DNA from: Microbacterium sorbitolivorans
GTDB taxonomy: Bacteria; Actinomycetota; Actinomycetes; Actinomycetales; Microbacteriaceae
Assembly (NCBI RefSeq): GCF_003327285.1
Contig: NZ_KZ848475.1
Location: 310,001 to 374,000, forward strand
Length of the DNA stretch: 64,000 nt
Reading direction: 5' to 3'
Below the pieces are notes generated by a model. The model had not been told where the DNA came from and searched no databases. It worked only from the letters and a program-made list of their open reading frames with translations. The position numbers and the translations under genes were made by a program. Of the stretch, positions 50,348 to 61,327 are shown piece by piece (position 1 is the stretch's first letter; each line of letters begins with the position of its first letter).

Positions 50348-53300
50348 TTAGCTGTTGCTGCGGCGGCGGCTGGTGGCGAACCACACGCCGGCACCGGCGA
50401 TCATCAGCAGAGCGGCGGCGCCACCGAGCGGCAGGGCCATGTCACCACCCGTGGGCGACAGGTCGCCCTTCTTCTTCTCGTACACCTCGAAGGTGGCCGA
50501 GATCGAACCGGACGTCGCACCGGTCAGCTCGACCGAGTGGTTGCCGAGCTCCGAGGAGGCCGGGACGTTCCAGGTGAAGGTGACGTCACCGTTCTCGTCG
50601 GCAACACCGCTGCCGATCGAGTACGGGGTCGAGTGCTGAACGGCCGTAACCTTCTCGCCGGCGTCGAAGCCGTGACCGTGAACGGTCTGCTTCTCGCCAA
50701 CCTGGAGGCGGGGCTGCTCGATGTCGATCGACAGGCTCTTGGCGTCAGCGTCGGCCGAGGCGTTCGCGTTCGCGGAGGCGCTGGCGTTCGAACTCGAGTT
50801 CGACGAGGCGCTGGCGTCAGCGGTCGACGACGACGAGGCGTTGGCCGAAGCCGACGAGTTGTCGTCCGAGTCGCTCGCCGTGTCGGAGTCGCTTGCGCTG
50901 TCCGAGTCGCTCGAGGTGGCCGAGTCGCTAGCCGAAGCCGAGTCGGAGTCGGTCTCGCTCTCCGAAGCAGCGTCAGCGTCCGAGTTCGTGTCGGCCGTGG
51001 TGGCCGAGTCGGAGTCGGTTGCGGCGGCGTCTGCGTCGCTGTTGGTGTCAGCGGCGGTCGAAGCCGTGGCGTTGGCCGAAGCCGCAGCCGACGAGTCGTC
51101 GTCCGAGTCGCTCGCGCTGTCGGAGTCGGTCTCGCTCTCCGAAGCAGCGTCAGCGTCCGAGTTCGTGTCGGCCGTGGTGGCCGAGTCAGAGTCGGTCGCG
51201 GCGGCGTCTGCATCGCCGTTCACGTCAGCGGCAGCGGTCGACGAGGCCGTCGACGACGAGTCAGCGTTCGATGCCGACGAGGCAGCAGCCGCGGCATTTG
51301 CCTCGGCGGCCGACGAAGCGTCAGCGTTCGAGGTCGACGTGGCGTCGGTCTGGGCCGCGGCCTGAGCAGCGGTCTGAGCGGCAGCGTTCGTCTCGGTCGT
51401 CGCGTCAGCCGAAGCCGTCGTCGACGCGTCGGTGTTCGCGGCCGACTCGGCAGCAGCCGAAGCGTCAGCGTTCGCGGCGGCCGTAGCCGTCGTGGACGCG
51501 TCCGCCTGAGCAGCAGCCTGCGCGGCAACCTGAGCGGCAGCGTTGCTGTCGTCATCAGCGTTCGCCGAAGCGGAAGCCGAGGCCGAAGCGTTCGCGTTCG
51601 TGTCCACGTCAGCGTCAACCGCGGCGTTCACGTCAGCGTCAGCATCAGCGTTCACGTCAGCGGCAGCAGTCGACGAGGCCGTCGACGACGAGTCAGCGTT
51701 CGATGCCGCCGAAGCAGCAGCCGCGGCGTTCGCCTCGGCGGCCGACGAAGCGTCAGCGTTCGAGGTCGACGTGGCGTCGGTCTGGGCCGCGGCCTGAGCA
51801 GCGGTCTGAGCGGCAGCGTTCGTCTCGGTCGTCGCGTCAGCCGAAGCCGTCGTCGACGCGTCGGTGTTCGCGGCCGACTCGGCAGCAGCCGAAGCGTCAG
51901 CGTTCGCGGCGGCCGTAGCCGTCGTGGACGCGTCCGCCTGAGCAGCAGCCTGCGCGGCAACCTGAGCGGCAGCGTTGCTGTCGTCATCAGCGTTCGCCGA
52001 AGCGGAAGCCGAGGCCGAAGCGTTCGCGTTCGTGTCCACGTCAGCGTCAACCGCGGCGTTCACGTCAGCGTCAGCATCAGCGTTCACGTCAGCGGCTGCG
52101 GTGGCCGAAGCCTCCGACGACGAGTCAGCGGTCGATGCCGCCTGAGCAGCAGCTGCAGAACTCGCGTTCGCATCAGCGGTCGCCGTCGCGTCAGCAGCCG
52201 TCGAAGCGCTCGCGTTGGTGTCCGACGTGTTGTCGGCCTGAGCAGCAGCCGTCGCCGAAGCCTGAGCCGCCGCGTTCGTCTCGGTCGTCGCGTCAGCCGA
52301 AGCCGACGTCGACGCGTCAGCGGTCGCAGCCGACTCAGCAGCAGCAGTCGCGTCGGCGTCCGCGGCAGCCGAAGCCTCCGACGTTGCGTCAGCAAAGGCA
52401 GCTGCCTGTGCGGCAACCTCAGCCGAACCGTTGCTGTTGTCATCGGCGTTCGCCGAAGCAGCAGCCGAAGCCGAAGCGTTCGCGTTCACGTCAGCAGTCG
52501 CGCTGCTGTCCGTGTCCGAATCGGTGCCAGCAGTCTCTGTGACGGTCAGCGATCCCTCAGCGGGGACGTTCGACTCGTCACCTGTCGCAATGACGCTGTA
52601 CGAGTTAGCGGCGGTTCCAGCAGGAACCGTGTAGTCGTACGAGAACGTGCCGTCGTCGCCAACCACAACATCTGTGGCCACGGTCTCACCATCGATCTCG
52701 ATCGTCACGGTCTCGCCGGGGGCGAAGCCGTCACCCGTGATCGTAGTGGTCTCGCCAGCCTCGACCGAGCTGGGGTCAACCGTGATGCTCGTGTCGTAAA
52801 CGACCGCGTCGAAGTCACCGCGAACTGTCGCGGATCCGAGAGCGAGCTGGAGGATCGGCGCGTTCGGCAGGAGCGTGAGCTCGAGGGCACGTTCGGTGAA
52901 CGTGTCCTCCGTGTTCGTTGCCTGCTCGCTGGTGAAGTCACCGCCGTACTCCTGCACGTTCGCGGTAAGCGAGAGCAGGTTGTTGGTAACGAGCCCAAAG
53001 AGCGGGTCAAGCACGTCGTTAGCCGCCTGGACGATCGGGCGGAAGATCGTGTCCAGCGCGCCCGCATCCGTAATCGCGTTAGAGAGCGGCGTAACGAGCG
53101 CGGGAAGGATCGTATTGGTCACGGCCTGGAGCACGGGCTCCAACAGGGTACCGACCGGGAGCCCAACAAGCGTGGTGCCCGAGGTATCCACCGTCGGTGT
53201 CGACGAGCCCGCGGCGCCAATGAAGTCGCCGAGCGTGCCGGCGAGTCGAACGTCAAGCTGACCGATCGAAACTGCACCAAACAGGCCGTTGATCTCGCCC

Positions 53301-54433
53301 GTGATCGCAATGTTCACGGCCGTGGAGTTCAGCGCGTCGGTGACTGCAGTCACAAGCAGCGCCGGAATCTGGTCGAGAGTCGAACCGATTGCTCCGTCAA
53401 GCGCGGCCTGGACGAGGTCCGGGTCGAGCAGCTCGGTGTTCGCATCCAGCCCGTTGAGCGTGCCGTCGTAGTCCCCACCCTGGGTGTCGGCAACAAGCTT
53501 CGCAATGTCGACGCTCACCGTACCGGCGCTCAGGTCGATCGTGAGAACGCTGTCCTCGGACGTGAGCGGCTGCGCGAGTACGGAGTCGAGGGCCGCGGCC
53601 AGGTCGACGTCCACGGTCGCGGTAACGCCGAGGTCGTCAACACTTCCGACGCCGAGGAGAACCGTATTGAGTGCGGTCGTCACGCCGTCGAGAAGCGGGT
53701 CGATCGTGGTGTCGATGACTCCACCGGCACCAGCAAGGTCGTTGATCGGGCCGGAGATCTGATCCAGCGAGGCGAGCAACGCGGCCGAAAGGTCACCGAT
53801 CGCGGGGCTTTGCAGGATCAGCGTTCCGCCGGCGATCTGGTAGTCACCCGACGGGGCGTTGTCCGCATCGACCGTGGCAGACGCCGAGATCGCACCAAGC
53901 TCAAGGCGCGCCTGGTCAAGAAGCGCGTCGAGGCCTGCCGCACCGAGGATCGGTGCGAGGTCAAGGTAGGCATTCTCGGCCGGGTCCGTGCCGGTAGCCG
54001 GGGCAATGGCGCCCTCTTCGCCAAGGAGGCCACTCGACGCGTAGGCCGAAGCGTCCGTCGTGTTGGCGTACTGTCCGACGGCGCCAAGCCCGAGGACAGG
54101 GTTCTCACCAAACAACTGGATGCCGTCGCCGAGCGAGATGTCAAGCGCGCTCAGAAGCTCCAGGTCAAGCGAGCGCGAGTTTGCACCGGGCGCACCCGGA
54201 GTTGCCGAGTAGGCCGGCGCAACCTCGGCGAGCCCATTGACCACGGCGGCCAGGTCGCCGTCGAAGGTCAGGAATCGCCCCTCAGCTTCGGCGACATCGT
54301 CCGGAGCGGCGTTTGCTGCCATCGTACCCACGCCGACGAATGCCGTAGCGATCGCGCAAGTGGTGACAACACCCCCGACCCGCTTTGCTGTGAGCCAGGG
54401 CTTCACCCGTGGCTGCTGCTTTTCAGCACGCAT
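50348..54433 (-). CDS. Choice-of-anchor G surface protein with long Ala/Ser/Asp repeat stalk
   Basis: This 1361-residue secreted protein starts with a signal peptide ending near AANAAPDD. A choice-of-anchor G head spans about residues 50-570 (LGLGAVGQYANTTDASAYAS; SGLLGEEGAIAP), and an Ig-like domain about 575-660 (ITGDGFAPGETVTIEIDGE). A stalk of about 560 residues made almost only of Ala, Ser, Asp, Asn and Thr follows, with two nearly identical 144-residue repeats. Then come a second Ig-like domain and the wall-sorting end LSPTGGD, a hydrophobic helix and SRRRSNS. GAGGGGA precedes the ATG. The 273-bp gap upstream holds no gene. Only one GGATCC occurs in 4 kb. Confidence 0.92.
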   Translation of the reverse strand: MRAEKQQPRVKPWLTAKRVGGVVTTCAIATAFVGVGTMAANAAPDDVAEAEGRFLTFDGDLAAVVNGLAEVAPAYSATPGAPGANSRSLDLELLSALDISLGDGIQLFGENPVLGLGAVGQYANTTDASAYASSGLLGEEGAIAPATGTDPAENAYLDLAPILGAAGLDALLDQARLELGAISASATVDADNAPSGDYQIAGGTLILQSPAIGDLSAALLASLDQISGPINDLAGAGGVIDTTIDPLLDGVTTALNTVLLGVGSVDDLGVTATVDVDLAAALDSVLAQPLTSEDSVLTIDLSAGTVSVDIAKLVADTQGGDYDGTLNGLDANTELLDPDLVQAALDGAIGSTLDQIPALLVTAVTDALNSTAVNIAITGEINGLFGAVSIGQLDVRLAGTLGDFIGAAGSSTPTVDTSGTTLVGLPVGTLLEPVLQAVTNTILPALVTPLSNAITDAGALDTIFRPIVQAANDVLDPLFGLVTNNLLSLTANVQEYGGDFTSEQATNTEDTFTERALELTLLPNAPILQLALGSATVRGDFDAVVYDTSITVDPSSVEAGETTTITGDGFAPGETVTIEIDGETVATDVVVGDDGTFSYDYTVPAGTAANSYSVIATGDESNVPAEGSLTVTETAGTDSDTDSSATADVNANASASAAASANADDNSNGSAEVAAQAAAFADATSEASAAADADATAAAESAATADASTSASADATTETNAAAQASATAAAQADNTSDTNASASTAADATATADANASSAAAAQAASTADSSSEASATAAADVNADADADVNAAVDADVDTNANASASASASANADDDSNAAAQVAAQAAAQADASTTATAAANADASAAAESAANTDASTTASADATTETNAAAQTAAQAAAQTDATSTSNADASSAAEANAAAAASAASNADSSSTASSTAAADVNADADADVNAAVDADVDTNANASASASASANADDDSNAAAQVAAQAAAQADASTTATAAANADASAAAESAANTDASTTASADATTETNAAAQTAAQAAAQTDATSTSNADASSAAEANAAAAASSASNADSSSTASSTAAADVNGDADAAATDSDSATTADTNSDADAASESETDSDSASDSDDDSSAAASANATASTAADTNSDADAAATDSDSATTADTNSDADAASESETDSDSASASDSATSSDSDSASDSDTASDSDDNSSASANASSSSTADASASSNSSSNASASANANASADADAKSLSIDIEQPRLQVGEKQTVHGHGFDAGEKVTAVQHSTPYSIGSGVADENGDVTFTWNVPASSELGNHSVELTGATSGSISATFEVYEKKKGDLSPTGGDMALPLGGAAALLMIAGAGVWFATSRRRSNS
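51225..52087. repeat. Two tandem 432-bp repeats inside the surface-protein gene
   Basis: About 51225-51655 and 51657-52087 are nearly identical at DNA level with a period of 432 bp (for example CGACGAGGCC at 51239 and 51671), that is 144 codons. A more diverged third copy covers about 52088-52500, and a shorter 177-bp repeat lies at about 50941-51225. The near identity, including silent sites, points to recent duplication or gene conversion and to likely length variation between strains. Confidence 0.88.
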
Positions 54434-54706
54434 TTATATCCCCTCAGATACGTACGCAAGTAGACCCCGAGGCGGACGCCCCAGGGACCGAGGAGGCCAG
54501 CGAGCGTGGAGCTGCACGCAGGATTCACTCAGTCAAGGAATATCCTGCCGTGACTTTTGGCCGTTGTCCAGCCCGTTCTGAGGAAATTTAGGATTCCCTT
54601 ACGCGGCGCGGCCCGCAGAAAACCGCGGGTTACGCCATGTTTCACGCACGATCGGCACGCGAGGGCTACGCGTGCACCCCGCTGTGCACGCCTACCCCCA
54701 CTCTGT

Positions 54707-56695
<1,989 letters not shown>

Positions 56696-56762
56696 GACTC
56701 CAGCCTAGGAGCGGGGGCTGACAATCGAGCGGGCTGTGGATAACTGGCGCCCGAACGCAAAT

Positions 56763-56800
56763 GGAGGAGGCCAAGACCCGGATGGATCTTGACCTCCTCC
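56763..56800 (-). terminator. Second stem-loop after the fimbrial-type surface gene
   Basis: GGAGGAGGCCAAGA and TCTTGACCTCCTCC pair over 14 bp with one G-T-type mismatch. It lies beyond the hairpin at 56829 in the minus-strand direction, giving a double stop before recQ. Confidence 0.65.
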
Positions 56801-56828
56801 CGGAGCCCACGCTTACGCGGGCCCCGCG

Positions 56829-56872
56829 TCACCTACTTGTGCCCGCTTGGGGGAGACGAACAAGGTAGGTGA
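56829..56872 (-). terminator. Stem-loop after the fimbrial-type surface gene
   Basis: TCACCTACTTGT and ACAAGGTAGGTGA form a 12-bp stem with a one-base bulge, nine bases beyond the stop of the surface gene. Confidence 0.65.
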
Positions 56873-56880
56873 ACGCCTGT

Positions 56881-59800
56881 TTACTGCTGGGTGCGTCGAC
56901 GGATCGCGTAGACCGCCACACCACCGACCAGCAGCGTCGCGCCCAGCGCACCAAGCGGCAGCGCCATGTCGCCACCCGTCGGGTTCAGCTCGCCCTTCGG
57001 CGTCTGCGACGGGGCCGGCGTGGGAGCCGGGGCCGGGTTCGCCGTCGGCGTCGGAGCTGGCTCCGGCGTCGGCTCGTCCGAGGGGGCCGGGCTCGGCTCC
57101 TCGGTGGGCTTCGGCTCCGGATCCTCGGTCGGCGCCGGCGACGGGTACTCCGTCGGCCGCGGTTCCGGATCCGCCGTCGGGGTCGGCGACGGAAGATCCG
57201 TCGGCTCCGGGGTCGGTTCCTCGGTCGGCGTCGGGACAACCGGCGTCGGATCCGTGGTGGGCTCAGGCGTCGGGGTCGGCTCTTCCGTGGGCTCCGGCGT
57301 GGGAGTCTTCGTCGGGGTCGGCTCGTCGGTGGGCTCAGGCGTCGGAGTCGGCTCGTCGGTCGGCTCCGGCGTAGGAGTCGGGTCCTCCGTCGGCGTCGGC
57401 TCCGGCGTCTCCGTCGGAGTCGGGTCCGGCGTGGGAGTCGGGTCCTCCGTCGGCGTCGGCGTCGGGGTCGGGTCCTCCGTCGGCGAAGGCGTCGGGGTCG
57501 GGTCCTCCGTCGGCGAAGGCGTCGGCTCCGGCGTCTCGGTCGGAGTGGGCTCCGGCGTAGGAGTCGGGTCCTCCGTCGGCGTCGGAGTCGGAGTCGGGTC
57601 CGGCGTCGGGTCCGGCGTCGGGGTCGGATCCTCAGTCGGCGTCGGAGTCGGATCCGGCGTCTCAGTCGGCGTCGGCTCCGGCGTCGGCTCGGTGGCCGGG
57701 TCATTGGCGATCGTGACGGGGCCCGACGAGCCGTCGGCGCGGATCGTCGCCGTGAAGGTGACGCCTTCCTCCGGCTGTTCGTAGCCCTTCGGCGCCTTGA
57801 CCTCGGTGATCGTGTAGGTACCGGCGGGAACCTGGTGGTCGGCGGTCTCCGGAACCACGATCGCGCTGTCGCGACCGGTCTTCGGGTCTTCGATCATGAT
57901 CTGGCCGTCGACGACGAACGCCTCGTCGGTGATCACGGATCCGTCGGGGCCGGTCACCGTGAACCGCGCGGTGCGGTCGGTGATGACCGTGTTCGGGTTG
58001 TCGGAGTCGGTCTTCAGAATCTGCAGCGGGTAGCCGTCAGAGCCCGTCACCGTCGCCTGGGCGCTACCGATCTTGTTCGTCGTGCCGACGTTCGCGACGA
58101 ACTCGTCGGCGTCGGTGTACGAGTCGATGCGCAACTTGAAGTTCACCCACGGGCTCTTGCCGTTAAGCGTCGTCCCCTCGCGCTGCGAGATCGTGACCTT
58201 GCCGTCGGTCACGGTCGCCTGCAGGTTGCCATCGAGGTCGACCGTCTGCGACGTGTTGAGCGTGTCGTTGTCGAGGTTCTCGTCGTTCACGAAGCCGAGG
58301 AAGGTCGTGCCCTCCGGCAGGTTGTCGACGATGTCGAGGATCGCGCGGTTGGCGTAGCTGCCGTGCGGCAGCACCGAGATGCGGAACACGAACTCGCTCT
58401 GCACCGGCAGACCGTCGGCGCCGAGCTCGACGCGCAGGTTCTGCGACCACTCGCCGTCACCGGCGTAGACGTGCTTCTGCACCTCGAGCTCGTTGCCGTA
58501 TGAGGTCGCGGATCCGGTGGCGTCGTTGACCCACTCGAAACCGTTCTTCGTGCCGCCGACGACCGACGCGCTGTTCGACACGTCGATGGTCTGCTTGCCC
58601 TGGACGACGTGCGTCATCAGGGTGAAGGAAATCGAGAGGTGCTTGTTGAGCGCACCTTCCGGCTTTGCCCAGGTGAGCTGCGAGCCGAACGAGTCGCTCG
58701 CCTCGAAGACGAGGTCGCCGTCGTCGGCGATCGAGAGATCGAAGTCGTCGCCGGAGAGGCCGTTCTCCCAACCGTAGGAGCCCGTGATCGAGTCCTTGAT
58801 CGCCGCGAGCGTGTCGTCGGTGACGTTGAACACGTCGTGGTTCACGTGGTCGAGGATCTTCGACTGGCCGAAATCGACGATCGCGTTCTCCGTCAGCGTG
58901 AAGGTGAAGGTGACCGGGTACGCCTCGCCCTTCGTCATCTTCGGTAGCTCGCCGACGGTCTTGTTGAAGGCGTTGTCGTCCTTGACCTCTTCGCCGGCAT
59001 CCTTCGGGATGACGAGGAAGTTCTGGCCGTAGCGGTGGTCGAAGCCGCCGCCCGCGCCGTTGTAGTAGAAGTCGGCCGTGTTCGCGGCCTGGTACTTCTT
59101 CGCGATTTTCGCGTCCCAGACGCCCTGTTCGTTGGCGCCCTCGATGCTGACGATCTGGCCGGGGACGGTGAGGATCCACTTCTCGGTGGTGTCCTGGCCG
59201 ACGTTCACGCGGAAACCGCGCGAGCCATCCTCGCGGTCGAACCACTGGTACGTGCCGACGTAGTCGTCGCCGAAGAAGTCTGCGACGCTGACGCCGGTGG
59301 CCTCGGTGAGAGCGCGGGCCTCGCCGTTCACCGTCGCGGTGATTGTGCCGCCGAGAACGATCGCGGGCTGCTCCGGGAAGTCGTTGATGACGACGTTGTG
59401 CGAGAGCGCGTAGCGCGTGTCCGCGTACTCCGCGAACTGCGTCAGGTCGGCCTGCAGCGTGTAGGTGACGTCGATCGGCTCGGTGAGCGTCTTGCCGTCC
59501 TCATCCAGAGCGATCGTCTGGTCGCCCTGGACATCGACGCTCTTCGCAAACGCGGCACCCGTGTTGGGGCGCGAGTCGCCCGGCACGTTTGCGCCCACAC
59601 CGAAGCTTCCGGTGGTCTCGCCGGCGCCGTTGATCGTGGCCGAGTTCTTCAGGTCAACGCCGAACCACCCGCCGTTGCCGGTGTTGGCGTCGATGACCTT
59701 ATCGGCCTGCACCTGCAGCGCGTCCCGGAGCGCGTCGACCTTGTCGGCCGAGACGCTGGCGGTGTAGCTGATCGTCAGAACCGACTGCTCCGGCAGGTCG

Positions 59801-60663
59801 AGGCCCGAGATCTCGAAGCTCTGGCCGTCGAAGCTCAGGCCCGCGAGGTCGATGTCGTCAACCGACTTGTTGAGGCCGTTCTCGTCCCACGTCGTGAGCT
59901 TCGCCGTGAAGCTGCCCTGGTTATAGGCGAGGTACTCAGAGATGGTGTCAGAGACCACGGCGCCGGAGCGCGCGTCGGCCGAGTTGAGCGTGAGGGTGTA
60001 CGCGACGGTCGCGTCGGTGATTCCGTCCTTCAGCGCCACCTTGCCGGTCTTGGAATCGAACGACACGTACGAACTCAGGTTCTGGTTGTCGACGTTCTTG
60101 CGCAGGCTGTTGTCGATGTTCCACGCGAACTGGTCGTCCGGGTCCTTCACGATGACCTCGTCGACGCTCGTCTGGTCGTCGAGACGCCACTCGATCTCCT
60201 CGTAGCTCGAGCCCGTCGTGGGCTCGTCGAAGTCGAAGGTGAAGTCGTAGAAGCCCTGGTTGTTCGCGAACGTCTCGCCGAACGTGACGACGAGCTCGTC
60301 GCCCTCGCGGACCACGCTGGCGATCGCCTCGTTGTCCTTGAGCGAGAAGTCGACGAGGTCGATCCCGTCGGGAACCCCGATGCGAACCTTCTGCCCCGGC
60401 GTGACCTTCGTGAGGTCATACGCGATCGAGGCGGTGTACGACGTACCGGGCTTGACGACGGTGGTGCCGTCGTACGTCTCCCCGCCGTACGTCACCGTCA
60501 GCGTGACGCCGTTCGACGTCACGGGCGCCGCAACCGCGGCGGCAGGAACGACGAGGCCCAGAATGGCCACGGCGAACGCGAGCACGGCCGCGAAGGCCGT
60601 CTTAAATGATCTGCGGATCCCGCGCTGAGGCAGCACGGAGCCCTCGGAAACGTGTTTGTGCAC
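56881..60663 (-). CDS. Wall-anchored fimbrial/adhesin-like protein with Pro-Thr stalk
   Basis: This 1260-residue protein starts with a Sec signal peptide ([23 protein letters not shown]), cut near AVAAP. Several beta-rich adhesin domains follow to about residue 880. They resemble isopeptide-forming Ig-like folds, with repeated 'Y.v.N.asV' and 'D.[10 protein letters not shown]' elements. A SpaA/prealbumin-like domain spans about 890-990 ([29 protein letters not shown]). A stalk of about 230 residues of Pro/Thr/Glu/Asp repeats and the sorting end LNPTGGD, a helix and IRRRTQQ complete it. It probably acts in adhesion. It is divergent from the LuxR-type ATPase regulator. Confidence 0.9.
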   Translation of the reverse strand: MHKHVSEGSVLPQRGIRRSFKTAFAAVLAFAVAILGLVVPAAAVAAPVTSNGVTLTVTYGGETYDGTTVVKPGTSYTASIAYDLTKVTPGQKVRIGVPDGIDLVDFSLKDNEAIASVVREGDELVVTFGETFANNQGFYDFTFDFDEPTTGSSYEEIEWRLDDQTSVDEVIVKDPDDQFAWNIDNSLRKNVDNQNLSSYVSFDSKTGKVALKDGITDATVAYTLTLNSADARSGAVVSDTISEYLAYNQGSFTAKLTTWDENGLNKSVDDIDLAGLSFDGQSFEISGLDLPEQSVLTISYTASVSADKVDALRDALQVQADKVIDANTGNGGWFGVDLKNSATINGAGETTGSFGVGANVPGDSRPNTGAAFAKSVDVQGDQTIALDEDGKTLTEPIDVTYTLQADLTQFAEYADTRYALSHNVVINDFPEQPAIVLGGTITATVNGEARALTEATGVSVADFFGDDYVGTYQWFDREDGSRGFRVNVGQDTTEKWILTVPGQIVSIEGANEQGVWDAKIAKKYQAANTADFYYNGAGGGFDHRYGQNFLVIPKDAGEEVKDDNAFNKTVGELPKMTKGEAYPVTFTFTLTENAIVDFGQSKILDHVNHDVFNVTDDTLAAIKDSITGSYGWENGLSGDDFDLSIADDGDLVFEASDSFGSQLTWAKPEGALNKHLSISFTLMTHVVQGKQTIDVSNSASVVGGTKNGFEWVNDATGSATSYGNELEVQKHVYAGDGEWSQNLRVELGADGLPVQSEFVFRISVLPHGSYANRAILDIVDNLPEGTTFLGFVNDENLDNDTLNTSQTVDLDGNLQATVTDGKVTISQREGTTLNGKSPWVNFKLRIDSYTDADEFVANVGTTNKIGSAQATVTGSDGYPLQILKTDSDNPNTVITDRTARFTVTGPDGSVITDEAFVVDGQIMIEDPKTGRDSAIVVPETADHQVPAGTYTITEVKAPKGYEQPEEGVTFTATIRADGSSGPVTIANDPATEPTPEPTPTETPDPTPTPTEDPTPTPDPTPDPTPTPTPTEDPTPTPEPTPTETPEPTPSPTEDPTPTPSPTEDPTPTPTPTEDPTPTPDPTPTETPEPTPTEDPTPTPEPTDEPTPTPEPTDEPTPTKTPTPEPTEEPTPTPEPTTDPTPVVPTPTEEPTPEPTDLPSPTPTADPEPRPTEYPSPAPTEDPEPKPTEEPSPAPSDEPTPEPAPTPTANPAPAPTPAPSQTPKGELNPTGGDMALPLGALGATLLVGGVAVYAIRRRTQQ
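56990..57700. repeat. Short-period repeat encoding the Pro/Thr/Glu stalk
   Basis: The plus strand repeats GGCGTCGG, GTCGGGTCCTCCGTCGGC and similar words; the minus strand encodes [14 protein letters not shown]-type repeats. The plus strand is strongly G-rich over A, giving local strand skew and many closely spaced GG runs. Unit length varies in steps of two to six codons, which fits slippage. Confidence 0.8.
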
Positions 60664-60854
60664 TGAGTCCCCTCAAAGAATGATGTCGACTTTGGCGCAC
60701 ACCAAAGTCGGCCGCGCTCAACGAGGCCATGCCTCGTCGGCTGCAGGCGAGCGAATCCCCCAATCCGCCCTGGTGTCGGCGCGCGCACAACGTGCGCAAC
60801 GCTTAGTTCCAGCCTTCCGCACGGCATTGCGCGAACGCTGAAATACGCCCCCTT

Positions 60855-60872
60855 TTACCCCCGAGTTACCCC
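60855..60872. promoter_or_regulatory. TTACCCC direct-repeat pair 1
   Basis: TTACCCC occurs at 60855 and 60866, start to start 11 bp, on one face of the helix. It lies about 190 bp upstream of the surface-protein start. The same arrangement recurs at 61150 and 61161. Confidence 0.5.
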
Positions 60873-61149
60873 TCGGGGTTACGCAACCGTTACCGCCGCA
60901 GGAAGCGAGAGGGGTGCGGGGGCTAAGAGCTCCACTTCCTAGCTCCCGCGGGGCGAACCGAGGTTCTGCCCGTGTGCGAGAACCGCAACAGTGGCGGCCT
61001 CGCGGTGCGTGGATCCCGCTGAGGGGTCGGGATCCCACGCGAGGTGGCACCAGCATCGGATCCGCGAAAACACGGCGTCCGGAGGTGCACGCTCCACTGT
61101 GCCGCACGAATCTCGGGATTCGTCTGACACCCATCGGCCTGGCGCGAAG

Positions 61150-61168
61150 TTACCCCAGATTTACCCCC
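61150..61168. promoter_or_regulatory. TTACCCC direct-repeat pair 2
   Basis: TTACCCC occurs at 61150 and 61161 with the same 11-bp phasing and four-base spacer as pair 1, about 160 bp upstream of the LuxR-type gene. The match in both sequence and spacing suggests a binding site for one regulator, plausibly the adjacent one. Confidence 0.5.
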
Positions 61169-61327
61169 ATCTCCCTCTCGCAGCGTGAGGCACAAGGGCG
61201 AAGAATAGGAGGTTTTTCGGCCCGCGGCGACGCGCATCACCCCGAACCTCCGTACAGTGATCTGTGGGGAAACTTTTTCGTGCCTCCGCGCGTAGCCCGT
61301 GCGCGTGGAGGCTTGGACGGAGTGTGT

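Larger units (their letters stand above)
60664..61327. other. 664-bp divergent regulatory region between surface gene and LuxR-type gene
   Basis: No gene was recognised; the frames crossing it have no family similarity. The region holds two pairs of TTACCCC direct repeats (listed separately), a CCCCTCGGGG dyad at 60869-60878, and A/T-richer tracts near each gene (TGTTTGTGCACTGAG beside the surface gene; AGAATAGGAGGTTTTTCGG at about 61202-61220). Confidence 0.6.

Noticed and set aside
50840-52500. CRISPR-like or ice-binding repeats
   Set aside because: Repeats are in frame, of coding periodicity and inside a secreted protein; composition fits a surface stalk, and no TxT ice-binding pattern is present.
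50345-54463. 1372-codon open frame on the plus strand opposite the first surface protein
   Set aside because: It is the antisense shadow of a highly biased Ala/Ser/Asp repeat gene; its product is low-complexity Arg/Ser/Val repeats without a start signal, while the minus-strand frame has a signal peptide, domains and an anchor.
56869-58503. 544-codon plus-strand frame over the Pro/Thr stalk
   Set aside because: Almost pure Arg/Leu/Gly repeats produced by reading the stalk backwards.
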